Both the position numbers and the translations under genes were made by a program. From contig JAFNIV010000016.1 of assembly GCA_017601145.1 (NCBI GenBank), positions 1 to 39,118 of the forward strand: a DNA stretch of 39,118 bases, read 5' to 3'. The first letter of the stretch is position 1, and every line of letters begins with the position of its first letter. The stretch is from Candidatus Brockarchaeota archaeon (GTDB taxonomy: Archaea; Thermoproteota; EX4484-205; JAAOZO01). Of the stretch, positions 6,345 to 15,779 are shown piece by piece. Under the pieces are notes generated by a model. The model worked only from the letters and a program-made list of their open reading frames with translations, had not been told where the DNA came from and did no database searches.

Positions 6345-7652
6345 TTGAGTTTAGATGCTAGTGTATTGAAAGTGGTTCTTCCTGTTGGAGGCGAAGCAAA
6401 AAGGCTACAGCCATTAACAGCTTTAGTTTCTAAAGCTTGCGTTAGGTTGCTGAACCGACCAATTGTTGAGTTTTCTATGGAAAGTTTAGCTAAGCAAGGT
6501 GTAAAAACCTTTATTTTTGGAGTAAAAGGCTATTTGAACTATAAATCTTTATACGATTATTTTAAGGAAGGTATTGGCTTTTCTGCAAGGCATAACATTT
6601 CGCCAAGAGTTCATATAAAGTATCAGCCAAATGTTATTGATGTTGGAAATGCTGATTCTGTTAGAATAAACTTTGAGTACTATAAGATTAGGGATCCTAT
6701 TTTTGGTGTTCAAGGTGACAACATCTTTGACATAAGACTAAGAGAAATGATTGAGTTTCATAAGAGCAAAAATGCTCTAATGACTATAGCCCTAGCTAGT
6801 GTTGAGAAGCCTGAAGAATATGGCATTGTTAGCTTAGATAATGACCAAAGAATAAAAAGCTTCGTAGAAAAACCAAAAGAATTTAAGCACGAAGGTAGTA
6901 AACTAATAAATGCTGGTCTTTATTTAATGTCTCCTGAAATAAAAGAAGTTTTTGAAAAAGATGAAGTTAAAAAAATGATCTACGAAAATAAAAGACTTGA
7001 CTTTGGTATGGACCTAATTCCTTATCTTGTTGAAAGAGACTATCCTGTCTATGGGTATTTCCTAGATGCCACATGGTTCGATATAGGCACACCACAAAGA
7101 TATCTTGATGCTATGGTGAAAATTCTCTATGGAAAATTAAAAACAATAGATGAGTTCGAAGTTAGAATCGATAACAATAAACCAATTTACGTTCAAGGTC
7201 AAAGCGATGAATCTATAGCAAAAAGAGAAGAAATAAAAGCTCTTTACAAAAAAGGAAAGATAACAATAAACGGTGCTGCATTGATTGGAAGGCATGTCTT
7301 AATTGAAGAAAATATCTCAATAACAGACTCAAATATAGATAATTTTTCAATTATAAGAAAAGGCTCAATCGTCGAACACTCTGCTATACTGGATAGGAAT
7401 TTGTTAGAAGAAGGTACTTTAGTAAGTAACAGCGTAGTTGGAAGGCATTGCTATATTAAGTCAAGCTTTTCTAACCCTACTAAGATTCATAATCTTTCTG
7501 TAATAGGTGATAATGTAACTATAGGCGAAGGCTGCGAAATCGTGGCAAGTAAAATATGGCCAAATCTTTCTATTCCAAGAGGTATTAAGGTAATAAATAG
7601 AGTATTAAAAACTCAGGAAGAAGTTGATGCTCTAGTTAAAGAAAATGCTTAA
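6345..7652 (+). CDS. Sugar-1-phosphate nucleotidyltransferase with left-handed beta-helix tail
   Basis: This 435-aa NDP-sugar pyrophosphorylase family (GlmU/Gcd1-like) protein is expected to activate a hexose-1-phosphate with an NTP. The N-terminal nucleotidyltransferase domain starts with LPVGGEAKRLQPLT (residues 11-24), the G-rich nucleotide loop, although the usual GTRL is AKRL. GVQGDNIFD near 122-130 is the metal-binding Asp region, and EKPKEF and NAGLYL follow. The last about 150 residues show hexapeptide-like repeats, a left-handed beta-helix. The TTG start lies about 30 bases after AGTTTTTATTTTTC, so the mRNA may be almost leaderless. It overlaps the next gene by 8 bases. The substrate cannot be told from sequence. 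Confidence 0.82.
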   Translation: MSLDASVLKVVLPVGGEAKRLQPLTALVSKACVRLLNRPIVEFSMESLAKQGVKTFIFGVKGYLNYKSLYDYFKEGIGFSARHNISPRVHIKYQPNVIDVGNADSVRINFEYYKIRDPIFGVQGDNIFDIRLREMIEFHKSKNALMTIALASVEKPEEYGIVSLDNDQRIKSFVEKPKEFKHEGSKLINAGLYLMSPEIKEVFEKDEVKKMIYENKRLDFGMDLIPYLVERDYPVYGYFLDATWFDIGTPQRYLDAMVKILYGKLKTIDEFEVRIDNNKPIYVQGQSDESIAKREEIKALYKKGKITINGAALIGRHVLIEENISITDSNIDNFSIIRKGSIVEHSAILDRNLLEEGTLVSNSVVGRHCYIKSSFSNPTKIHNLSVIGDNVTIGEGCEIVASKIWPNLSIPRGIKVINRVLKTQEEVDALVKENA

Positions 7653-9258
7653 AACCTCTCTTTTTGAGATTTTCGAAATGTTACGGCAAAAATACTTTAT
7701 TATCATGTTTTTATTTATAGTTTTGCTGTTTAATTTTATTAGTCAAGCAAGTCCTCAGCAAAGTACATCAAAGGCTACTGTAGTTTATATATTCAAAATA
7801 TTCGATACCGGTAACGTAAACTCAACTCTCATAATAGATGATCCTTCTTATGGAAGAAATTCTTTATGGATATTAGTACCAAAAAACGACACTTATCAGA
7901 TTTTTAAACTGATGGAAGGCCAATTACTTAACAAGACAATTTCTCAAGCTCTCTCTAGTGGTGGTACTCCTTATGCTTTTTATGACAACCTTTCATTAGT
8001 TTATGAAAGCCCATTTCTTCTTGAAGTAACATGGAACCTTTCCTATGGTGCTTTAATTGTTGAGCCAAATGCCTTATTTTTTTCTCCTGCCATTGGCTTT
8101 TCTAGAAACTTAAAAGCTACAGCAATAGTAGATCTTCCAAACATAACAAAGGGGGTAAAAGAATATTATCCTACACCCATTAAGAGAAATAGCAATGAGT
8201 TATACTTTGAGCCCTCTCCTGATGATAGGATTGCAGTAGCCTTTACTGTTAGCGGAAGCGCTGATCAAATAAACATGAGTTCTGGCTCATTTATGTTTAG
8301 AGTTCCAAGAAGATACAAGAGCATAGCAGAAAGAATTTTAAACTTTTACGTTAATCTTTCCTCAAAATTTAGTGAAATCTTTAACAAGAACATATCAAAA
8401 GTAGAAGTAAATTTCTTTGTACCTAATTCTTTAAATGATATTTCTTTAGGAGGATTTGTTCCAATAGAATCTGCAGTAAAACTAGGTAACATTAACTTAA
8501 ATATATTTTATGTCAGAACTAAAAGTGGATACTTTGAAGCTATTGCTGCACATGAACTTGTTCACTACTATGCTTTTGAATCTGGGATATCCCCAAAAGT
8601 TTTGTGGTTTCACGAAGGTTTAGCTAACTATATTGGAATTTCTGCTGCAAAGCAACTTGGAAGTGGGGCCTACTCTATCGAAGAAGACTTAGACAGTGCA
8701 GCAAATGCACTGAATAACAACTTAATTTTTGTTTTTAACTGGACTCCAGAATATACTCAGCAAAATAGGACTCTTTTTGAATATTATGCTGCGTCTTATT
8801 ATATAATTAAGTCTCTTCTTAATAATTTTTCGTCTCCATCAGATCGATTATTTAAAGGGGAACGTTTCTTATCTAGGTTTTTTCATCTAATTACTAAAAA
8901 TAATATATCAATATCTTCAAATGATCAATTACTTAGATATCTTTATATCGCGAGCAATTATTCAAGTACTTTCATCATTTTTTTCTTAAAGTACGGTTTC
9001 GTTTACAACGTTTCTAATTATTTTGCGTTCACAAAATTAAATCTTCCCTCATTCTTTATGCCTTTTCTTGAAAGGTTAGAAAACTCTTCTTTAAGTTCAT
9101 ACTACCTAATTGAAAATATTAATCCTCTAGAAGCTGAGCAATTTATAGAAGAAGTATCTGCTCTTTTAAGTAACTTTGAGAAATTTTCCTTATTTTTATT
9201 TTTCTTTATGATTTCCATTTTAGTGACAGCTGTTACAGAAGTTAGCGAGAAAAAATAA
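7645..9258 (+). CDS. Membrane-anchored gluzincin-type metallopeptidase, extracytoplasmic
   Basis: This 537-aa protein has a hydrophobic N-terminal segment (about residues 13-33, signal anchor or signal peptide) and a C-terminal transmembrane helix (about 513-530), so most of the chain lies outside the membrane. The zinc motif HELVH is at 303-307, followed by WFHEGLANY, with Glu324 as the probable third ligand. This is the gluzincin (M1/M61-like) arrangement. Many Asn-x-Ser/Thr sites fit an exported glycoprotein. It starts 8 bases inside the nucleotidyltransferase gene, so the two are cotranscribed. I cannot assign a peptidase family or substrate. It may process S-layer or other surface proteins. 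Confidence 0.72.
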   Translation: MLKTSLFEIFEMLRQKYFIIMFLFIVLLFNFISQASPQQSTSKATVVYIFKIFDTGNVNSTLIIDDPSYGRNSLWILVPKNDTYQIFKLMEGQLLNKTISQALSSGGTPYAFYDNLSLVYESPFLLEVTWNLSYGALIVEPNALFFSPAIGFSRNLKATAIVDLPNITKGVKEYYPTPIKRNSNELYFEPSPDDRIAVAFTVSGSADQINMSSGSFMFRVPRRYKSIAERILNFYVNLSSKFSEIFNKNISKVEVNFFVPNSLNDISLGGFVPIESAVKLGNINLNIFYVRTKSGYFEAIAAHELVHYYAFESGISPKVLWFHEGLANYIGISAAKQLGSGAYSIEEDLDSAANALNNNLIFVFNWTPEYTQQNRTLFEYYAASYYIIKSLLNNFSSPSDRLFKGERFLSRFFHLITKNNISISSNDQLLRYLYIASNYSSTFIIFFLKYGFVYNVSNYFAFTKLNLPSFFMPFLERLENSSLSSYYLIENINPLEAEQFIEEVSALLSNFEKFSLFLFFFMISILVTAVTEVSEKK

Positions 9259-9385
9259 CTTAGACCTTCTAATATAAGTTTGTTTTGCATTTTTAACCCT
9301 TCTTGTTAAGCCTAGACGTCCTTGCTTTCAAGATGTTCAACAGTCTTTATTCATTTAACTTTTTGTTCTCGCTTTCTCTGTAAAT

Positions 9386-9428
9386 CTTTTTTTGATTCAT
9401 CTCCATTTTTATTTTTAGTATTTTTTTA
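9386..9428 (+). terminator. T-rich terminator region after the metallopeptidase gene
   Basis: There are several T runs (TCTTTTTTTG, CATTTTTATTTTTAG, ATTTTTTTAC) on the plus strand in the 247-base gap before reverse gyrase. This is the usual look of an archaeal intrinsic terminator. I see no gene in the gap. Confidence 0.5.
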
Positions 9429-9505
9429 CTTAAAGTGTTATCATAAAAGTTTTACGCAAAACAATTTTAAAGTCTAATTAAACTAAATGGAATGTAAGCC
9501 CGTAA

Positions 9506-12500
9506 TTGAGCAAGTTAAATGTACTCTTGAAAAATATGTGCCCTAATTGTGGAGGTGACATCTCTTCAGAAAGGTTACTAATGGTTGGCGTCTGCGAATC
9601 TTGCCTTCCTGAAGAGGTTACAGGCAAAATAAATGTAATTAAGTTATTAGAAGAAAGAGGAAACTTAAATGGATACAAAGAATTTGCAAAGTTGCATAAA
9701 GATCTTGCTAACTTTAGTAACATTTTCTTAGAAGCTACTAAGAGGCCAATGTGGAATATGCAGGAAGTATGGGCCAAAAGATTTTTAAAGAACGAGAGTT
9801 TTTCCATAATTGCACCAACTGGATCTGGCAAAACTGTATTTGGGTGTGTAGCTTGTATTTTTGAAGCGCTTAAAGGGAATAAAGCTTACTTCATAGTTCC
9901 TACGAGTCTTCTTGCTGAACAAGTGTATCAAAAAATGAAAAAATTTACGAAAAATATATTTCCAGAAGACATAGGAATTGTCTCCTACTATTCAGGCATG
10001 AAAGATAGAGATAAAAAGACTTCTTTAGAAAGAATTAAAGAAGGTAACTTTAATATACTTATAACTACTAATAGATTTTTTTCATCAAATTTTAATCTTC
10101 TATCTAATTTTGTTTTTTCATTAATTTTTATAGACGATATCGACTCTTTTCTAAAAACATCTAAGAACGTTGATCTAGTATTAAGGCTAATAGGTTTCGA
10201 AGAAGAATTTATTGAAAGCGCACTTAAAGTAATTGGTTCTAAGAAAGAAGAGTCACTGGAAGGAAGAGAAAAATTTAAGGAAGCTGTTTTTAAAATAAGA
10301 AACTCTGGTAAAATTGGAAAGCTTATAGTTTCTGGAGCTACAATAAGAGCAAAGAGAACAAAAAGAACTAAATTGTTTAATATTTTATTGGGGTTTGAAG
10401 AATCCTACGTTCCAACATTCGTAAGAAATGTAGAGGATCTATTCGTTCAACCTACAGAAGCGGTTGAAGAAATTGCGTTGAAGCTTATAAAGAAATTAGG
10501 TTCAGGTGGTCTTATTTTTGTACCATCGGAAAAAGGTATTCATTACGCTTTTCAACTGCATAAAAAATTAGTTGAAAATGGAGTACGTTCCTTCTTGTTT
10601 GACAAAATGCGTCCGGGAATACTAGATAAATTTGGTTCTGGAGAATACGATGTTTTAGTTGGTATAGTTAGCAGTAGGAGTCCCTTAGCAAGAGGTATAG
10701 ACCTCCCTGAGACTGTACGTTATGCTCTGTTTGTGGGGGTTCCTCGTATTGAGATTTTGTTGTCTACTAATACATTTAATCCTAGGCATTTAATAACAAT
10801 ACTAAAGAACATAAGAGACCTTATAGAATCTGAAGACCTAAAGCAAAAAGCAGACTATTACATATCTCATCTCAAGAAATTTATCACAATTACTCACGAC
10901 CAAATAGAGCTTTTATCTCGCTATAGAGGCTCAGAAGTAAAAGACAATCCAAACAATAACGGCTTTCTTAAGTTTGCATTTAATTCTATCTTAGAAGCAC
11001 AAAAATTTCTTGAGAGTTTAATGAAAACCGAAAATATAGTAGAAAAGATAAAAAGTAGTAAAGAGTTAGCTCTTAAGGAAAAAGATGGCCTTCTTTACCT
11101 TATAGTATCAGATCCTGAAGGTTACATACAAGCTAGTGGAAGAACCTCTAGACTTTATATAGGTGGGGTAAGCAAAGGAATAGCAATAACGATAGTTGAT
11201 GATGAAAAAGCATGGAATTCTATGAATAAACGCATAAAATGGTACGTTGAAGAAATAACTTGGAAAAATCTTGATGAAATTAACCTTGAACTTTTAGTAA
11301 AAAAGGTTGATGAGGATAGAGAGAAAATAAGAGCTATAAACGAAGGAAAAATTGCTTCCGAAGTAAGTAAAGAATTCATAAAGTCTGCTTTATTTATAGT
11401 CGAGTCTCCGAACAAAGCAAGAACTATAGCAAAAATGTTTGGCAAACCTGCAAAAAGAATTGTTGGAGATCTTACATTCTATGAAACAGCAACAGCTAAA
11501 TATGTTTTAACAATAGTAGCTACAGGTGGCCACATATTTGATTTAATAACTCATGAGCTTACAGGCTTTCATGGTATAGTTATAAAAGGTGATGAGTATA
11601 CTGCAATATATGGTCCATTAAATAAATGTGCAAAGTGTAATACGCAGTTTGTTTCTTCTTCTGATAAGTGTCCAGTATGCGGCTCGACTAATATAATATC
11701 TAAAAAGTCGGTTATTGACGCGATAAGACAAATAGCAACAGAAGCTAACCTCATTCTTATAGGTACAGATCCTGATATTGAAGGTGAAAAAATTGCATGG
11801 GATTTAAAAACTGTAGTTTCTCCGTTTAATGATTCAGTATATAGGGTAAGGTTTCATGAAGTTACTAGAAGAGGCATAGTAGAAAGTCTGCTAAATACTG
11901 AAGATGTTAACTTAAACCTTGTAAAAGCTCAATTAGTTAGAAGGATAGAAGACCGATGGATTGGTTTTGAATTAAGTAAAAGACTTTGGGCTCACTTCAA
12001 TAATCAAAGTTTAAGTGCTGGAAGAGTTCAAACACCTGTACTAGGTTGGGTAATAAACAGATGGCAAGACTATAAGAAAAAACGGTACATGTTCAAAATA
12101 TTTTTGCCAAACAATGTTTCATTTTCAATAGTTAAAGAAAAAGGTGCTATTAAGAATATGAAGGATTATTTAAACAATTTACATGATTATTGGAGCGTCG
12201 AAGATCTTGGTATTTATGAGGAAACGCTTTCTCCTTTTCCTCCATATACAACAAGTGACTTAATAAGAGATGCTAGTAAGTTTCTAGGTTTTAGTGCTGA
12301 AAAAGCAATGACCATGGCTCAGCAATTGTTCGAGCTTGGTCTGATTACCTATCATAGAACTGATTCTACGAGAGTCTCATCGTATGGTATTAGTATAGCT
12401 AAAGAGCTCATAGAGGGTTTGTACTCGCTTAATGTTTTCCAAGCTAGAAGTTGGGAAATAACGGCACCAGGTATACAAGCTGCGCATGAATGTATAAGAC

Positions 12501-13135
12501 CTACAAGAGCTATCGACGATAAGACGTTACAGAACTTAGTAAGAACTGGAATTTATCATTTTCCAATGAAGCTAACAAACGATCACTTTAGACTCTATCA
12601 ACTCATACTTAAGCGATTCATAGCGAGCCAAATGAAAAATGCAATTATACAAAAACAAAAAATTAGAGTCATAAATAATGCAGTTAATGAAAAAATAGAA
12701 CTTTCAATTAATACTAAAGTTCAAGAACCAGGATATACTTTAGTAACAGGTGTTCACGTTGTACAACCAATTAGTGCAGGATTATTTAAACCAATCAAAG
12801 TTGAAAAGTATTTGGTGCCTTCTGCCTCTCTTTTTACTCAAGGTGAAATTGTCGAGGAGATGAGAAAAAATAGAATAGGAAGGCCTTCAACCTATTCTAA
12901 GATAGTAAATACCCTACTTAAGGAAGGATACATACGTGATTATAATGGTAAGCTAATTCCAACGAAGAGAGGTATATCAGTTTTTTCATTTCTTAAAGAA
13001 AGTTATGGTTCTTTTGTTTCAGAAGAATTAACCAAAAAGCTTGAAGAGACTCTAGATAAGATAATGAGTGGCGAAGTAAATTACATTGAAGTTGTTAACT
13101 CTTTATACAGTGAGATAAGAGCTCTTCCACCTTGA
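9506..13135 (+). CDS. rgy: Reverse gyrase
   Basis: Reverse gyrase is an ATP-dependent type IA topoisomerase that introduces positive supercoils, and it is the hallmark of hyperthermophiles. This 1209-aa single chain carries both halves. It begins with a zinc finger (CPNCGG and CESC), then an SF2 helicase-like half with Walker A APTGSGKT (103-110) and Walker B IDDID (Asp210, 211, 213). The topoisomerase half has its own TOPRIM start (ALFIVESPNKARTIAKMFGK), a second zinc finger (CAKC/CPVC), TDPDIEGEKIAWD, and the active-site Tyr949 in LITYHRTDSTR. The start is TTG at 9506, and the ATG at 9536 is directly before CPNC and is the alternative. It has no intein or split. The upstream AACAATTTTAAAG is a candidate TATA box. 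Confidence 0.97.
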   Translation: MSKLNVLLKNMCPNCGGDISSERLLMVGVCESCLPEEVTGKINVIKLLEERGNLNGYKEFAKLHKDLANFSNIFLEATKRPMWNMQEVWAKRFLKNESFSIIAPTGSGKTVFGCVACIFEALKGNKAYFIVPTSLLAEQVYQKMKKFTKNIFPEDIGIVSYYSGMKDRDKKTSLERIKEGNFNILITTNRFFSSNFNLLSNFVFSLIFIDDIDSFLKTSKNVDLVLRLIGFEEEFIESALKVIGSKKEESLEGREKFKEAVFKIRNSGKIGKLIVSGATIRAKRTKRTKLFNILLGFEESYVPTFVRNVEDLFVQPTEAVEEIALKLIKKLGSGGLIFVPSEKGIHYAFQLHKKLVENGVRSFLFDKMRPGILDKFGSGEYDVLVGIVSSRSPLARGIDLPETVRYALFVGVPRIEILLSTNTFNPRHLITILKNIRDLIESEDLKQKADYYISHLKKFITITHDQIELLSRYRGSEVKDNPNNNGFLKFAFNSILEAQKFLESLMKTENIVEKIKSSKELALKEKDGLLYLIVSDPEGYIQASGRTSRLYIGGVSKGIAITIVDDEKAWNSMNKRIKWYVEEITWKNLDEINLELLVKKVDEDREKIRAINEGKIASEVSKEFIKSALFIVESPNKARTIAKMFGKPAKRIVGDLTFYETATAKYVLTIVATGGHIFDLITHELTGFHGIVIKGDEYTAIYGPLNKCAKCNTQFVSSSDKCPVCGSTNIISKKSVIDAIRQIATEANLILIGTDPDIEGEKIAWDLKTVVSPFNDSVYRVRFHEVTRRGIVESLLNTEDVNLNLVKAQLVRRIEDRWIGFELSKRLWAHFNNQSLSAGRVQTPVLGWVINRWQDYKKKRYMFKIFLPNNVSFSIVKEKGAIKNMKDYLNNLHDYWSVEDLGIYEETLSPFPPYTTSDLIRDASKFLGFSAEKAMTMAQQLFELGLITYHRTDSTRVSSYGISIAKELIEGLYSLNVFQARSWEITAPGIQAAHECIRPTRAIDDKTLQNLVRTGIYHFPMKLTNDHFRLYQLILKRFIASQMKNAIIQKQKIRVINNAVNEKIELSINTKVQEPGYTLVTGVHVVQPISAGLFKPIKVEKYLVPSASLFTQGEIVEEMRKNRIGRPSTYSKIVNTLLKEGYIRDYNGKLIPTKRGISVFSFLKESYGSFVSEELTKKLEETLDKIMSGEVNYIEVVNSLYSEIRALPP

Positions 13136-13222
13136 GTTTTGAAACTAAAATGTTTTTATTGTCAAAAGCATTAGCTAACGCATAAACTTTTAATCTGGCA
13201 TTAAAAGTGTAACTATGGAAAG

Positions 13223-14350
13223 TTGGTTACTAATCTGCCTCCCCAAGCTCAAGCTCAATACAAGAAGGTAGTGGGATCTAAAACTAAGAAAGAAAGGCTT
13301 GAAAACCTAAAAATTTTTTTATCTATGATTCCTGAGCATAAAGGAACAGAGAAATTAAGAGCTCAAGTAAAAAAGCAGATTTCAAAGCTAGAGAGAGAGT
13401 TAGAAGAGGAAAAAGAAAGAAAGAAAAGAATAGGTCAAAGAAAGACTTCGATTGAAATCGAAAAATCTAGCAATGGTTTAGTTTTGCCTTTACTATACGT
13501 TAACCAAGAAGCTCTGAGTAAAGTTATGCTTTATTTTAATAAAAGGTTAGACTTATGGGCTTTTATAAGTAAGCCTATAACTTTAGAAGTTGAAGGAGTT
13601 AGACTGATCGTGGTTCCCATTCCATTACAGCTTATTCGAGATTCAATTTACCTTGAAGTATTGGCACAAGCTGACTTGGTTTCTCTCGTAATTTCTAGTC
13701 AGGATGAAATAAAAGATTTTTTTAAGGTAATATTTTTTCTAAGATCTCGCAACTTCTATCTGCTTAATAAAGATTCAGAAGCTGTTGTTGTTAAGTCTAG
13801 TGTAAAAGAAGTAATCTTTGAGGGAAAATCCAGATTCATTGAAAATATTAAAGAAATAAAGAAAGAGTTACTTGAAACAAAAGCCGGGGGTGTAATCATT
13901 AAACTGCAAGAATTTACGACGAGCTATGCGCTAGAAGCTTCAATTAAATCAAACTTAAAGAGATTAAGCTATTTAATAATAATAGATAGCAAGGCTTATG
14001 CAAGTTGCGACGCGATAAGAAATGAGTTTGCAGAAAAAATATCTTATCCAATTGTTATAAAACTGGAAGAATTGAATGAAAAAAATGCATTTTTAGAAAA
14101 AGTTCTTTCTATATGTGAAAAAATAAGAGTCTTTACAAAAGAGCCAAGAGAAAAAGAGTATTCTAATGATCCAATACTTTTGTCAAAAGGTTCTTCTGTT
14201 ATAGATTTGGCACGTAAAATACATAAAGAGTTAGCTGAAAACTTCAAATATGCTGTCATAATTCGAGGAAAAGATCAAAGAAAGATGATAAAGGTTGGGA
14301 AAGATTTTAAGCTAGACGATGGTGATATTGTTGAGATACATTCACGTTAG
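13223..14350 (+). CDS. DRG/Obg-like TGS protein with degenerate, probably inactive GTPase domain
   Basis: The 375-aa product is collinear with archaeal DRG GTPases. Residues about 1-65 match their N-terminal helical region (NLPPQAQAQYKK, PEHKGTEKLRAQ), followed by a coiled coil. The last about 65 residues form a TGS domain (LLSKGSSVIDLARKIHKELAENF fold, ending DGDIVEIHSR). In between, the expected GxxNVGKS P-loop is replaced by LLYVNQEALSK, the DLPG switch by VPIP, and no NKxD-type G4 is evident. GTP hydrolysis is therefore unlikely. DRG proteins act around ribosomes, and a scaffold role there is an inference. The start is TTG, and the next gene overlaps by 32 bases. Confidence 0.75.
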   Translation: MVTNLPPQAQAQYKKVVGSKTKKERLENLKIFLSMIPEHKGTEKLRAQVKKQISKLERELEEEKERKKRIGQRKTSIEIEKSSNGLVLPLLYVNQEALSKVMLYFNKRLDLWAFISKPITLEVEGVRLIVVPIPLQLIRDSIYLEVLAQADLVSLVISSQDEIKDFFKVIFFLRSRNFYLLNKDSEAVVVKSSVKEVIFEGKSRFIENIKEIKKELLETKAGGVIIKLQEFTTSYALEASIKSNLKRLSYLIIIDSKAYASCDAIRNEFAEKISYPIVIKLEELNEKNAFLEKVLSICEKIRVFTKEPREKEYSNDPILLSKGSSVIDLARKIHKELAENFKYAVIIRGKDQRKMIKVGKDFKLDDGDIVEIHSR

Positions 14351-14969
14351 CAAAGAGGAATTTAGTCTTATAAAAATAGATGATTACAAATTGTTTTTGC
14401 ATTGTTCTGTTTATCCTCCATCAGAAGATACGTTTTTTGTTTTCGATAGTATCGATATTTTCTTTAGCTCATTAAAATTTAAACCCGTAGCAGAGCCTTG
14501 TACTGGTAGTGGATTTATATCGATAAAGTTAGCAATGCTTGGGGCTAATTTGTTAGCTTCAGACCTTAACTTTTTAGCGTGTTATGTTGCAAAAGAAAAT
14601 TTAAAAAAGAATACGTTGTACTTTAACGTAAACGTTGTTTGTGGTAATGTTCTAGATTTTGTTAAGAAAGAAAGTTTATCTTATGTGATTTGTAATCCTC
14701 CATATTTTCCAGAAAAAGTAAAAGGCATAGATCGCTTTCTTTGGTGGGATGGTGGCGAAGATGGAGTTGGACTTATAAAAAAATTAATTAGTTCAGCAAA
14801 ATATGTGCTAAAAAAGGATGGAGTCCTCTTATTTTTAGCTTCAAGCTTTACAAATCTAATTCAGATAAAGATAGCTCTAGCTGAAAATGGTTTTTTACTA
14901 AAACAAACGATAACTAAGGATTTAGGTGAAGAAGAACTTATTCTTTTTTATGCAACTAAGGAAATTTAG
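14319..14969 (+). CDS. prmC: HemK/Mtq2-like class I methyltransferase (probable release-factor glutamine methyltransferase)
   Basis: This 216-aa SAM-dependent methyltransferase has YPPSEDTF (32-39, Mtq2 signature), EPCTGSG (59-65, SAM loop) and NPPY (126-129), the last typical of glutamine N5-methylation of the aRF1 GGQ motif. The size suits the compact archaeal Mtq2-like form. It lies tail-to-tail with ksgA, their stop codons sharing TTAG at 14966-14969. HemK, KsgA and DUF655 genes are neighbours in many archaea. The start is unsure: ATG 14319 lies inside the previous gene, and GTG 14322 or TTG 14331 would also work. Confidence 0.82.
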   Translation: MVILLRYIHVSKEEFSLIKIDDYKLFLHCSVYPPSEDTFFVFDSIDIFFSSLKFKPVAEPCTGSGFISIKLAMLGANLLASDLNFLACYVAKENLKKNTLYFNVNVVCGNVLDFVKKESLSYVICNPPYFPEKVKGIDRFLWWDGGEDGVGLIKKLISSAKYVLKKDGVLLFLASSFTNLIQIKIALAENGFLLKQTITKDLGEEELILFYATKEI

Positions 14970-15766
14970 AACTTAACGACTCTTGAAATGTCTAAAAGTT
15001 CTTCTGGTGTTAACTGGAAAACTCTTTTTTCCATTATTTCTTGAAACTTCTTAACTACTTCTTCTTTGTTCTTAATATTTGAAAATCTAATCGCCTTCTT
15101 GAGGAGTTTTTGTCTATATTTAAATAATTCTTTTAATGTACCTTCTAGAGCATGAAAGTTTGATTTTACAGTAGTTTCCTCCTTTGGGATTATCTTAACT
15201 AGTGCTATATCTACTTTTGGAGAGGGAAAAAAGCTCAGTCGATCTACAGTTTTTATTATTCTAACTTCTGCAAAGAAATAAGAAATGATTGAAAGCTTTC
15301 CATAGTCTTGTGTTCCTGGTTTAGCCACAAGTCTATTTGCGAATTCTTTTTGAAACGTTAAAATAGCTATACGTGGACGTTCTTGTAACACTTTTAAAAA
15401 GATCTTAGAAGAAATTGAGAATGGAGGATTTGAAATATTTACTTGATAACGTGGTGTTTGGCTTTTTAAGTAATCTTCGTTCATCAGAACTACATTTTGT
15501 TTACCCTTTAATTTGCTTAATAAAAAATTAAAAAGTCTTCTATCTGGCTCATATATAAAAAGCTTTTTAGGATTAAATTCCAATATTTTTTCTGAAAGAA
15601 ATCCCATTCCTCCTCCAATTTCTACTACTTCATCTTCGTTTGTTATTCGAGCCTCTTTCGGCATTAGTTCTAGAAGTTCTTCATCTAGAACAAAATTCTG
15701 CCCTTTTTTCTTATTTGGCCTAACTCTTATCTTTCTTAGTATTCTTTGAATTTCTAACTTGTCCAA
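14966..15766 (-). CDS. ksgA: rRNA adenine N6-dimethyltransferase KsgA/Dim1
   Basis: KsgA dimethylates the two adjacent adenosines in the 3' hairpin loop of 16S rRNA late in 30S assembly. The 266-aa protein has QNFVLDEELL at about 23-32, the SAM loop EIGGGMGFL (49-57), an acidic YEPD after strand 2, and catalytic NPPF at 113-116 (N-[LP]-P-[YF] in the family). The C-terminal RNA-binding domain includes YRQKLLKKAIRF. The start is TTG, 13 bases after the DUF655 stop, so the two form an operon. Confidence 0.93.
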   Translation of the reverse strand: MDKLEIQRILRKIRVRPNKKKGQNFVLDEELLELMPKEARITNEDEVVEIGGGMGFLSEKILEFNPKKLFIYEPDRRLFNFLLSKLKGKQNVVLMNEDYLKSQTPRYQVNISNPPFSISSKIFLKVLQERPRIAILTFQKEFANRLVAKPGTQDYGKLSIISYFFAEVRIIKTVDRLSFFPSPKVDIALVKIIPKEETTVKSNFHALEGTLKELFKYRQKLLKKAIRFSNIKNKEEVVKKFQEIMEKRVFQLTPEELLDISRVVKF

Positions 15767-15779
15767 CCTATTTTCACGT

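Noticed and set aside
9487-9540. Alternative start at ATG 9487 for reverse gyrase
   Set aside because: That ATG is in another frame and stops after 18 codons.
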